From positions 62,001-126,000 of the forward strand of contig WIXG01000223.1 in the NCBI GenBank assembly GCA_009869945.1: a DNA stretch of 64,000 bases, in the 5' to 3' direction. Position 1 is the stretch's first letter; each line of letters begins with the position of its first letter. Below, in pieces: positions 26,801 to 36,021 of the stretch. Origin of the DNA: Mesaphorura yosii (taxonomy: Eukaryota; Arthropoda; Collembola; Poduromorpha; Tullbergiidae). Position numbers and translations under genes: made by a program. Below the pieces are notes generated by a model that was not told the origin of the DNA, did no database searches, and saw only the letters and a program-made list of their open reading frames with translations.

Positions 26801-28875
26801 GACGCGTTGCTCTCTCCGAGTTCATTCTTCGCCGTGACCTTGTACTTGCCCGCGTCCTCCACAGCCACGTTCTTGACTTCCAGCACAACCTTGTACAATC
26901 CGTTGTCTTTCTCGACGGTTAACTGCACATTACAGTCAGAAATGGTCAGAAATCTTACGAGAGCATCGAGCATTCTCCGCTAACCTTGTGCCTGCTGTCG
27001 GCTGACACAGGCACGCCGTCGTGAAACCAGGAGACTGTTGGTTTTGGATCTGCTTTCACTTTGCACTCGAATAGAAGTCGTCTACCATCTTCCTCCTGGC
27101 GAATGACAGGCTTCTGCGAAAAACTTGGAGCGACGCCGTCAATTTGCCTAAATCATAAACCATGATTCATTTGCTGACACTTGATGTTGACGTAACAAAT
27201 TATTAGGTCGTGCCATACGAGTACGAGATTTACTTAGAATACACCTGCTTATAACCTTGCGTCATCATTTCCATCGTCGAAGCTATTTTTATTGCCAGAT
27301 TTAATTCTGCAGTAAAATGGAACCTAAAGTTCTCATGCAGGTTTAAAGTGCTAGCTGCTGTTGTCACTTGTTCCTTGTCTCGCAAGATACAACTAATAAA
27401 TAAATATTTTCGGACATTTATCGAACCAAGTCTAGTATATTCTATATAAAAATTTTCTATGCAATGGCTCAACTTGAAAAGTTACATGGTACAAGAAAGT
27501 ATGTGAAAAAACTTGGCAGGGTAGTCGAAAATTGTAATTCGTTTCTACTGTAAGGCTCTTCAGAGATTAATCTTGTGAATTCATTTGGCGTGCTGGCTCT
27601 AGCCCGCTGGTAATTACGGTACAAATTGTGTACCAAAATTCTGTCACATTATTTACGGAGAATGAAGATGTGCAAGGGGGCTTGTACGACTAATTCAACT
27701 ATTTATGACAGCGCGAACTCGTAATAATGCTTAACATACTCTGCTCATTTTACAGATTTGAGCCCTCCGTCACTGGATTTCCTAATCTTTGCGCTGTTTA
27801 TACTACGATCATTTCTGGGAAATCAGACTTAGGAAAATTCTCAAAAAACAAGTCGGACGAAATATGCACACCATTTCGCAACTTGTAGTTTGCGGCTTTA
27901 AATAAAGTATTTGGAATTTGGAGTGTAGTCACAGACGTCGAGGTCGGTCAGCGGTTCAAGTAAATGCCCTCGGCAAACTAAGCAGTTCGCAAAATAATTG
28001 TTCTCCACTGCAAAAATGTCGGTATTGGCACGTACGCAATGTGGTCGAAGTCTCGTCTGTATAAATAAACAGGCGCATAAAAAAGAGAAATGACGGTTAT
28101 CGTCGGCAGCGTTGAAATGTTGCAAGATCTGGTTCAACTCAAAAATAATTATGGACAACCGTTCCGTGCCAGTTTGTTTACACTGCCGGGCTGGCCGATA
28201 GTGTGGCAGTGCAGTGAGCAAGACGCAGTAAGTCATTAAAGAATTTGTGCCAGTATGACATACAAAGATTTACTGCCCGGACGGCCTTTCTTCAGAACTT
28301 TATTGCAAAATGGTGCTCTAGATCGGTTGCGAAATCTGGCTGGCACCTTCGTCATGAGCGTGAGATGCGTACGCATTTAGTGCGGCGGATTCTGCAGTGT
28401 GGTGAATTTGAAGGTACAAGTACGAGGCATAATGTGCACTTACTTTTCTCGTGGCTCATCCACAGCTGAACCGGAAATGAACAGAAAACGTGCATCAGTG
28501 CTTGTTGCAGGAAGAAAAAGTTGCGAGTCAAGTGACGTTTTATGCGTGCGAAAACTACTTACGACTAAAATTGAGGTTTATGGATGCAAACACTTCCCCA
28601 TGCTTATTTTTAGCCTTGACTCGATATAGGCCGGCATCGGATTCGACGACATTGTCCAACTCCAGCACAACCAAATACTTGTTTCCGGATATTTTGGTAG
28701 TCTTGAAGACGGTTCTTTTGTCCTCAGAGAGTTCCACCTCGCCCCGAAACCAGTTGATGTCCGGCTGAGGTGCACCCACGAGCTGGCATTCGAAGACGAG
28801 ACGATTCCCGTCGTCTTCCTGCCGCAGCTGCGGCTTCTGTGTGAATGCTGGGACCGATTCGTCAGTCGCGCCCAT
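1..28875 (-). CDS. bt: Projectin/twitchin, giant sarcomeric Ig-FN3 protein (partial, 3' end off the left edge)
   Basis: Giant protein of striated muscle that links myosin to the Z-disc region or lies along thick filaments, and in its family ends in a Ca-regulated Ser/Thr kinase. The order seen here (8 Ig, low-complexity spring, 6 Ig, then FN3-FN3-Ig modules) is that of Drosophila projectin (bent) and nematode twitchin (unc-22). I place 44 coding exons giving about 5395 residues; all junctions are GT-AG and keep frame. The conserved linker motif [15 protein letters not shown] lies between Ig9 and Ig10 (15915-16054). The chosen start is the ATG at 28875, the first ATG in its exon, with A at -3 and G at +4; all three frames upstream in that exon contain stops. 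The last modules and kinase lie outside the window. Exon lists are given in the sub-region entries. Family assignment is very secure; the symbol is borrowed from Drosophila. Confidence 0.95.
1604..2269. other. Projectin intron with a short perfect hairpin
   Basis: A 666-bp intron, long for this gene's 3' part. It contains the stem CGAATGCA / TGCATTCG with a 4-base loop at 1790-1809. No open frame in it resembles a known protein, and I see no terminal repeats. Confidence 0.6.
11880..16587 (-). other. Second Ig block (Ig9-Ig14) and first FN3 of projectin
   Basis: Exons: 16378-16587, 16135-16306, 15915-16054, 13823-13948, 13603-13747, 13244-13528, 12912-13178, 12702-12840, 12412-12629, 11880-12322. 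The first begins [12 protein letters not shown], two basophilic kinase motifs, and with the second encodes Ig9. Exon 15915-16054 is the conserved linker with [12 protein letters not shown]. Ig10 to Ig14 follow, then the first FN3 domain starts at [13 protein letters not shown] in the last exon. The donor after 16378 is GTTGTT, weak, but the junction restores FRFYK-GVTEI, which fits the family. An intron of 1966 bp separates the linker exon from Ig10. Confidence 0.9.
13949..15914. other. Large projectin intron, nothing recognised
   Basis: 1966 bp between the linker exon and Ig10. Purine-rich tracts near 14080-14440 but no coding exon with both splice sites, no RNA gene and no repeat ends that I can support. 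Confidence 0.6.
16588..17551. other. Projectin intron, nothing recognised
   Basis: 964 bp between mini-exon 3 and the exon starting Ig9. AT-rich; I found no further phase-0 cassette here. Confidence 0.5.
17552..17602 (-). other. R-P-G-E mini-exon 3
   Basis: Encodes [17 protein letters not shown] between CCAG and GTTTGT signals, phase 0. The donor is weaker than those of its two sister exons. Confidence 0.6.
18023..18061 (-). other. R-P-G-E mini-exon 2
   Basis: Encodes [13 protein letters not shown] between ATAG and GTGAGA signals, phase 0. Confidence 0.7.
18701..18745 (-). other. R-P-G-E mini-exon 1
   Basis: Encodes [15 protein letters not shown] between AG and GTGAGA signals, phase 0. Shares the core LRPGE with the next exon of the mRNA. 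Confidence 0.7.
21626..22264. other. Projectin intron, nothing recognised
   Basis: 639 bp between the Lys/Glu/Ala exon and the first cassette exon. A splice-like segment near 22051-22090 was examined, but no acceptor choice gives a phase-0 frame free of stops. Confidence 0.5.
22265..22848 (-). other. Lys/Glu/Ala-rich exon of projectin in the PEVK position
   Basis: A 584-nt exon coding about 195 residues joined directly to Ig8. The first ~67 residues are almost only Lys and Glu with a few Ala, Val and Asp; the rest is an array of 11-residue repeats (separate entry). In insect projectins this position between Ig8 and Ig9 holds the PEVK spring. Here Pro is nearly absent (one Pro, in the last four residues), and the composition predicts a long charged alpha-helix (single alpha-helix or coiled coil) instead of a disordered spring. 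The bottom-strand reading is certain because both splice junctions keep frame; the Phe/Leu/Ser-rich reading on the other strand is its shadow. Confidence 0.85.
22277..22645 (-). repeat. Eleven copies of an 11-residue (33-bp) coding repeat
   Basis: Consensus E-E-A-K-K-A-E-M-x-K-A/L. Copies in order begin [66 protein letters not shown], then one with two extra residues ([13 protein letters not shown]), [33 protein letters not shown] and [11 protein letters not shown]. Alternation of EEA and DGA/EGS/NGA starts suggests expansion by 66-bp pairs. An 11-residue period is a hendecad, which fits a helix with a slight right-handed twist. Length follows from 10 x 33 + 39 bases. Confidence 0.85.
24426..25324. 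other. Projectin intron, nothing recognised
   Basis: 899 bp between the exons for Ig4 and Ig5. No coding, RNA or repeat feature supported. Confidence 0.5.
26120..26780. other. Projectin intron, nothing recognised
   Basis: 661 bp between the Ig2 and Ig3 exons. No further feature supported. Confidence 0.5.
27234..27282 (-). other. 49-nt linker exon between Ig1 and Ig2 of projectin
   Basis: The exon before it ends with one base of a codon, and the exon after it needs two bases, so a missing exon of length 3n+1 was required. This 49-nt segment has an acceptor (AAAAATAG) and donor (GTAAAT) and supplies exactly that phase. It encodes about 16 residues containing [13 protein letters not shown]. 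No homology recognised; the argument is splice phase. Confidence 0.75.
27283..28562. other. Projectin intron between Ig1 and the 49-nt linker exon
   Basis: 1280 bp. The minus-strand frame open at 27898-28236 has no recognisable domain and no suitable splice phase, so it is treated as intron. Confidence 0.5.
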
Positions 28876-28994
28876 TTTCTTGATGTATCTGGCTGGGTTC
28901 CCTGGTCTCGATGATTGTCCAAAGGGTAACCCGCCACTTGCTAGTGGCTTGTCAGGACGAGGTAACCAGTACGGAAGTGGTTAATGAAAGGTAC
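28563..28994 (-). other. First coding exon of projectin with 5' leader
   Basis: The exon begins after the acceptor at 28995-28996 and contains about 119 nt of leader before ATG 28875. It encodes the first Ig domain (about residues 5-104), with the tryptophan of strand C in INWFRG and the DAGLYRVKA motif of strand F. After the last upstream in-frame stop the leader is open for about 34 codons, rich in Pro and Gly, directly before the ATG; it could be an N-terminal extension in a transcript that starts elsewhere. The exon ends one base into a codon. Confidence 0.8.
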
Positions 28995-29685
28995 CTGCAT
29001 GAAACGTAAAGTAAAGCCAGAGTAAATATCAGCGCAGAGTCTTGCAGAAATTGCACGTGCAAAAGTTCCCCGACCACATTCATATTGGTGTCAATGCCAT
29101 ATTCATGATATTTAGCATCTTTGCTCAATGCACATGATAGTTGACAGATTCTATTTAAAAAAAAGTAATTGAGAAATTGTCTTAGCTTTTGACAAATTAC
29201 TTTGGTGACCTAAACCGGAACACAAACTCCGTTATTTTTGTGCTTGCTTAGGTACCAATTTTATTTTTAAGCGTCATAAAATATGCCAACGCAAGCAGTC
29301 AAAAGACTGAATGCAAAGCATGATAGGCTTTTTTTCCTATCATGACATGGCTCATACATATGCAATGTAGCAACCTGACATTCTGCGGTGCTTGTTCGGT
29401 GTGGCAAACAGTCACGTTTTATTTTTCCTATGAACTTGCAAAATTTTCCTTAAAATTAGGCTCAGCAACAGCCGGGCAGCATGAATACTTTGCAGTGTTT
29501 CCTAATCTCCGAATGAGTCAAATGAATCGACAGTCAAAACAGAAATAAAAAGTGAAACGAGAAAACCGGGAGAGAAAATAATCCGCTGTTACGAAGGCAG
29601 AGCTACGAAATCGAGAGCATGGTGATCGAGAAGATCGTTCGCGGAAGACGTTGTACAAGAATTTGAAGTTAGAAGAAATAGATTT

Positions 29686-29695
29686 TTAAAAATAG
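29686..29695 (+). promoter_or_regulatory. MEF2-like site in projectin first intron
   Basis: TTAAAAATAG matches the MEF2 consensus YTAWWWWTAR. MEF2 drives muscle structural genes, and this copy lies between the probable leader exon and the first coding exon. A 10-base AT-rich match is expected by chance fairly often, so support is weak. Confidence 0.25.
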
Positions 29696-30085
29696 ACATG
29701 CTGTACATGTCTCGAGAAAAGCCCCGAAATCCTTAGGAATTTCATATTCAATTCATATTTGCTGCTCGTTTGCTCGCGACACTAGTGCACATTGTGCGAA
29801 TTTTTACGCAGCGTCAGAGCTTCATTCGATAGATTATAGAATGATTCGATTACGAGTCAAGTGAGGCCGAACACCGAACACGCTTTGTGTCTGACGAAAC
29901 TATTTCGTGACCGGTCGAATATCTACTCTTGGTGACGCGTCGGTATGGTACAGCATGCAATGTCGTTCGAATGAAGCAATGAAATGAGGCGGAGGAGGCG
30001 ACTGATCTTAAAAACCCTGCACCTGGCTTCCCGAATGCGTATGCCGGCCCTTTCAAGCGACATCAAAATCGAACGCAAAACTTAC

Positions 30086-30118
30086 TGATTGAGATGGGAC
30101 GCGAATTCTCGATGGAAG
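30086..30118 (-). other. Probable 5' untranslated exon of projectin
   Basis: A 33-nt segment on the minus strand sits between a good acceptor (TTGAAATTCAG) and a strong donor (GTAAGT). It would splice to the acceptor at 28995-28996, whose exon (28563-28994) has stops in all frames before the ATG at 28875, so this segment would be leader sequence. Inferred from splice signals only; transcript data are needed to be sure. Confidence 0.35.
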
Positions 30119-33100
30119 CTGAATTTCAAAATTTATCATAAACAACGAATAAAATCTCGCAGAGTAATTAGCACAAATTACATGTGATATTACAGACGCC
30201 TCTGCAATTCACACACGCACACAAAATGCACAAACGTGTCTAAGCCAAGGTAAAGTCTAAGAAACCCACAGTCAAGAACCAGACTGATAAGGGCTGATTT
30301 CTCTCAAAAGTACGCACTGAACGAACACTCAAATTGCATGAAATTGTTAATTGTTTTTATAAATTAGTGACCCTTGATTTTCGATGGTGAAAATTGATTT
30401 ACTGTAATGCTGTAAACTCTTAAGATTTAGGATGTGATGCTGTAAGGTGGTGAAATGTCAGGTAACCAACACACGATGCGTTAGGAGCTGTCATCAATCT
30501 CGAATTTATAGGAAATCCCTATTTTCGCAGCGTTACGTGCAAACCATCGATAGAGAGAAGGCATACAAAGCCATGCCCAAAGTCGGCTCGCAAGAAAGTG
30601 GGTAATAAAGTTTCTGGATTTATGAGCGGGTAAACCCTCTTTCAAAGAACAATCATCGCGTTGACAGCGAGGGACGCGTATGGAGTCGATGAGGAGCGAC
30701 ATGCGAAAAACCAGAAAGTAAACTCATGATCCCTAGACCTCTGCTAGTATTTGATATGCACACATGCAAGATGTTTGCTTTTTGCGAAGGGTTTTCAAAG
30801 GTAACCTGCAGGAACCTGACCAAGCTCACTAATTGCATTCGAGAAAACTCAAGTGAAGTTTTCCACTTTAGAAGCTGAGTCAAAGTTTAGATTTATTTTT
30901 GAGGGTATTTTTAGAATTATTTTGAGTCTCTGAGCTAAACCGATCCATTGTCCGATGAACCAGCAGTCGAAAATCAGAAACTTTATGACTTTTAAAGATT
31001 TTAAGCCTGGCAGCCTGTCGCTGTCTTTAATCTTGGTTCCAAGATTGATCAAAAATAAATTGGTCGCAGCAGCCTTTTGCACGCTTCTTAGCCGCAAATC
31101 ATTAAATTGAATCTCGAAATTCAGAACAAAACGGTCGTACGAGAGGCTACTCGAGCATGGTTCAACTTCCTATGTTTACGTACGGGAACTACACTCGTCG
31201 AGAAAAGCCAAGTTCTATTTTCAAATCAGCTCATTTCTTCCTAGTTCTATGTTTCTAATAATCGCAAATCCAGGTCAACTTTGAAGATACCAAAAGGCTT
31301 CATATGTACGCTGCACCAGACGAATATTGTGCTTTATAATTTTTGTCTCACAAATCTTCTGCAAGCCGCAATATAATTGGTGTCATGCTCCGCGCACTAA
31401 TCGGAAATATGCAATGTCTACGCTTGGAAGAAGCCATGTCTGATACGTGATAAGGTGTCAATTTCTGGGATTGGACGAATGAAAATCCTCACAATAGCCA
31501 AAATGCCATCGTTAATTAAACGCACAAAACACGAATTGTTGCGCTTGGTTGGTCCTCTCTTTCATCAGTTTACCAATTGCATTCTCTGACCAAACAATGC
31601 CAGTTTCAGATCGCAGTCGACCGATTTTCAAGCCGCACCTAATGTTTAATCGCCGGTCATGTTTTTTACTTCCCGAAAGCCTCGTCGTCAGAAGTCAATG
31701 CACTGCATCAGATCGGAAATGTTTGGAATTGTTAGACATCAACCAAGTAATCAATTTCCCGGAGCCATTATGGCTGTCGGGTCGCGAATGAAACATAAAA
31801 CATCTGAACTTTCCAAATTCCCGTGTCGGTGAGCATCGTGTGTGTGACTATGCGCCTTATCAAATCGAGACGGGACAATCTGGTCGAGCATAACGAAGTG
31901 AGTTGTTCAGAGATGTTCAACGCCAACTCGTTTTCGGCTGCACATTCTAATCATCGACATCCCAATGTGTATTATAGAATGGAATCCTTTTCCGTCCGAA
32001 ACTCGAGACAGGACCCAGGAGACAGAGCTCTGCTGTTTATGTGGAAAAAAAGTGTTTTGGGCAGCTGAGCCAATAACGCAAAGAATCGGAGAGTGGCGTA
32101 GATAAGAAGAGAGGACAAAGCAGACAAGAGGCTCGTCTAGCTCTCCGCATTCGCGATGGTAATTACATAAATACACAATATTTCCTTTCATTAAGCTCTT
32201 GCTCGATGCACGGCATTCCTCGAGCAATTCAAGCAAGCTCCAAGCTCCTCTTTGCCGACGCAGTCAATTGTACACAAAGCGTTACGTAACGAGAAGAGAA
32301 TGTCAAAATGCGGTACGGTGCACTTGTTCTGCTTTCTGCTCGTCTTGTGTCAAACTTGCAGTGCCCACGCACGCCTCATTTTAAACTCATAAACTGCTTT
32401 CGCGAATTTTCAGGAACCGTCACAAAACGACCAACGTCGTAGAGTCAAATTACCTGAAACGATGAAATTGAAGAATGTCTGAATATGATCGCGGCACGTT
32501 TTCTGTAACGATGCACGGCAGCAATAACTAACAATAACAATCACAATAACGACGACATTGATTCATTCGTGTGAGTTGTGTTCTCGGGTCGATCGTCGAT
32601 CTCCACGTTTGACGATGTATCGTGAACTTTACGCCAACGTGTACGGTCGTAAGGATGCTCTCAACTTTCGCACACGGGTTTGATTCTTGCGATTTGTGCT
32701 GTGTGTATTTCGGTGAACTTTCTCTTTCGCGTGTTGCACTTGAATTTCCGAAAGAACAAGAACAAGATTACAGGGGGACTGCCACTGCGTTACTCGATTA
32801 AATATGAAACAAACTCGGTACAAATTGTGTATGTACAGTGGGGATGACTTGTTAATTATCCATAAAGTTAAAATTGTGCCTCTATCAATTTTACTTTATG
32901 TACAATTAATTGGGGTTGTTTCACTTTCTCGGGTTCTTGTGTCTCGTTTCCTCCACTGCGCGTGTTGTTCCTCTTCCACTTCACAGACCAAAGAAACTAA
33001 CACAGACTTTCATTAAATTCATCTCGTGGAGAGCAGTAAAAGTAATTCACAGTTTCGGTACTTAAAAATAGCGTGAAATCCACACTAGACACAAAGTTGC

Positions 33101-35439
33101 AGACCCATTTTGCCCATCTCATTCACATAATCTGTGGCAGCCCGTGAGCATCATAAGCTACCAGTCAGTGGAGGGAGTCAGGATGTCGGCGTGTGTTTCG
33201 CCGTGTATGAAATCTGAATTTTAATACTACTATTCTTGTGCCATGCGACCTGTGCTGGTGTTGTAATGGGGTAGCAGGCGATGGGCGAACAAAGACTCCT
33301 CGCCATGCAATGTATATTTTCAAGTTGAATTTTTTCATTTACGACGAGCAACATGAGTTTCTCAGTCGAGTCAGCATCCGGACGAGGAAGCTAGAACCTA
33401 GGCGCTAGAACTTGGAAGGTGAAGGCAGTGCGACCGTGCAGCCAGTTGAGAAGGTGCCTTCTCCTGCCTTGCCTCAGTTCGCTATGCTCCGTCGAGCAAT
33501 GCTTTACTCTGCTTCGGGTTGTTTTGGTATTTATAAATGAAACTGAAATTTCTAATATTAGAATAATTTTCATGAATTTTTTTTGGCAATTTATTATTAG
33601 TAAAGCTCATTATACATGTGCAGAACGGAGTCGGGACCGCTACTGGTGGATATGCTAATAGACGAACACCAGCGCGATGCTTTGGCTGCGATAGACACAA
33701 TGTTGCTAGAAATCAGGCTGAGCTGAGGAAAGCGAAATTTTTTCGGCTGGTGGTAACTCTATCTTCGTCTTCGTACGCTAACCATATATGTAAGCTTCAA
33801 CCTTGTTGCACCATCTCACTTGTCGTACTTGTTGCCTCTTCCGCGATTCTCGACCCCTATTTTAGATCGGCTCTGGTTTTTGCACTCCATAAAGCCGCCC
33901 TCCTTTGGCACGAGATCAGCAAGAGATATAATAACACAGCGTGCACGACTCCACGAGGTTTGAAAGGTTAGATCAAGGGAAACACAAACGACGAGCTCGG
34001 CAGCTCGAATCGCCTCTTCCTCTTTATGTAAACACCCCCGCCCTATTTTTGATCCGAATCTTTTATGCGATTAGCCAGAGCTGATTTGGCGATGCGAGAG
34101 ACTTTCTATTAATCGCAATTCGTTCGAGTCAAAACCAATCCGAGACGGCAGGCATCATCAAAGCGCTGGCAAAGCATCACTTCTTCAGAGACATGCAATG
34201 CTAATACTGAAGCGGAATGCTTTCATTTGGGATAATTTCGCAATGTAAAGATAATAAATCAAGCACGCATGACAAAAGTCGTCACAAAGTCAGCGAATGA
34301 TCCATTTTCGACCAGACGACGGTGTTTCAAGCGTCAAACGCAATGAGTCACTGTTAGCAAACACGCGGGCAACCAGGATGAGGTTAGAAATAGTGCAGGC
34401 AACGATGAGTACTTTCTAATTTGTATTACGTAAGTGCAACATTGCACGTTCATTCAATCTCGTCAGGCCCGAGCACTTGGCCGAATGAGTGTCAGCGTAA
34501 TCTTTTCACTTCCGATGCATCGCTGCGCACGTCAGACGAGAGCTCTGGAAATAGAAATTACTCAGATTTTGGAATTGTATCATAGATGCAATCATAAAAG
34601 ACAAAAAATTATTGCTTACACTACTTTTGTTTGCAGCAAACGCTTAAGGCTGGCAATTCTGTTGTAACTTCTATGGGATTCAGGTTTTGTTTCCACTCTT
34701 TGCAAAAAATTCGCACCTACATACTTAGCATCGTATTTACTCTCCCACCTTCTTTCCGCAAAATGCATTGGCAGCTTTCAATAAATGAGCGTCACTAATT
34801 TAGGCGTAATTTTATTATCTCGCATTTTGCAAAAGTATTTTAGCTGCCCGTGTGGAATCGCAATCATGTACCAAATTAATTTATCTTCGCATCATTTTTA
34901 CGCTCAGAAGCAGAGATTCTGTCCTTGGCAGCCAAATATCAATTTTCAACAACTGCTGCTGTTTTAAAAATATTCGCTGATCTGAAGACAGCAGGGACAG
35001 GAAGCGAATGAGGGAATCACGGGACGAAATCTGTCTTGTCGATTGTATGGATCCATTATGGATGAGGAATGTGGGCTGTTCAGAGGATAAAATGTGTGTC
35101 AATTCGACATTGCCGATGTTGTGCTGCTCCTGCAATATGATAAACAGCTTAATTCATGAAAGCTCAAGGTCATCGTTGATAATTGGCACAGAAACACGGC
35201 ATAAATGCGAAGATTATAAAAAGAAAACGGTTATTTTTCATTTTCAGCGCAATTTTGAAAGACATTCAAGAAAGGTGGAAAATACGACGTGGAAGCAGAA
35301 ACAGAAGCTGCGCCAACTCGACGACATGACGTGATGTGGCATCGCGTCCTTTCGCGACCTGATCAAATGAGTCACCAGTCCGCTCTTGCTCTTCCTATCG
35401 CATTTGCTAGACATTTCTTAGAATAGTAACCAAACACTG
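30119..35439. other. Projectin upstream region, no gene recognised
   Basis: About 5.3 kb with only short open frames, none resembling a known family or bounded by convincing splice sites. It presumably holds the promoter and control sequence of projectin; I cannot place a transcription start. Further eroded transposase sequence may extend into the right end, down to about 35340. Confidence 0.5.
33062..33071 (+). promoter_or_regulatory. Second identical MEF2-like site upstream of projectin
   Basis: The same ten bases TTAAAAATAG occur here, about 3 kb upstream of the probable leader exon. Identity with the 29686 copy makes a muscle enhancer role conceivable but not shown. Confidence 0.2.
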
Positions 35440-36021
35440 ACTAATGTCCAATCACTAACAAATTTGCGACCTCGCACTCTGCCCGTCAATCATGCTTAAC
35501 TTCTTGTCAACATTCCGGATTCACATGAGCCCAACACACAACTCTCTTCTTGTTAGGTCCGAATACATTGCAGAAGGCGTTGTGAATCGCGCCGGCACAA
35601 TCTGACACAATTACGTCCGGAGTATGCCTACGTGCCTTGAGTATGAACTCGTAGTCCCATCTGTTTCTCCATATGTTACGGCGAGTCCAAAAGGGTGAAA
35701 ATGCCTATCACGATCCGAAGTACCTGAGGATTGCACATCTCATTTAAACTGCATCTGAAATTTATAAGTAGTGAGAAGAAGTGCCTAACTTGTGAAAAGA
35801 ACTGGAAATCCATGCCAATTGAGTTTGTAGGTGGAATCCGCGTGAAGAATTCTGGAGCGGGGGAGTTGCTCCAACAGGCGTCTTGTGGTAATGAAGTACC
35901 CGAATTTAAAATCGGAAGATTCGCTTTCGAATTTGTAGTCTGCGATGAATGGGGCGTCGATATTACTTGGTTCAGCTAACATGTCAATGCAAACACTGCG
36001 AAGGTCACTTAGCGAGACTAC
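35440..36021 (-). mobile_element. Decayed MULE-type DNA transposase fragment
   Basis: Minus-strand reading gives a Mutator-like transposase core. An upstream part has FGYFITTRRLLEQLP and then LHADSTYKLNWHGFPVLF (first catalytic Asp in HADSTYK). After an intron-like break (GTTAGG to CCTCAG) the frame reads TSDRDRHFHPFGLAV, a hallmark of this family. A frameshift follows, then WDYEFILKARRHTPDVIVSD, then CAGAIHNAF and NKKRVVCWAHVN (second Asp in VSDCAGA). After a second frameshift near CWAHVN comes RNVDKKL, then stops. The DNA-binding N-terminus and the catalytic Glu region were not found, and no terminal repeats were identified. Family call is from recognised motifs and confident; the copy is dead, with at least two frame breaks and stops. 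Confidence 0.8.

Larger units (their letters stand above)
22913..28875 (-). other. N-terminal block of eight Ig domains of projectin
   Basis: Exons, 5' to 3': 28563-28875, 27234-27282, 26985-27147, 26781-26922, 25993-26119, 25713-25916, 25325-25626, 24205-24425, 23823-24134, 23665-23755, 23149-23590, 22913-23079. They encode eight I-set Ig domains, each showing the buried Trp (WFH, WFQ, WLRG, WTCEG, WFKE, WYK) and a D-x-G-x-Y-x-C/V motif. Introns usually cut each domain once in the middle and once between domains. The fifth exon could instead end at 26110, a second in-frame acceptor nine bases away. The 49-nt exon 27234-27282 supplies a linker between Ig1 and Ig2. Eight N-terminal Ig domains is the projectin/twitchin number. 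Confidence 0.9.

Noticed and set aside
27898-28236. 112-codon minus-strand frame inside a projectin intron
   Set aside because: Wrong phase for the flanking exons and no similarity to Ig or any other family.
29319-29344. Perfect 9-bp hairpin CATGATAGG / CCTATCATG around a T-rich loop
   Set aside because: Short and isolated in an intron; no terminator or RNA gene context in an animal genome, and I found no second copy.
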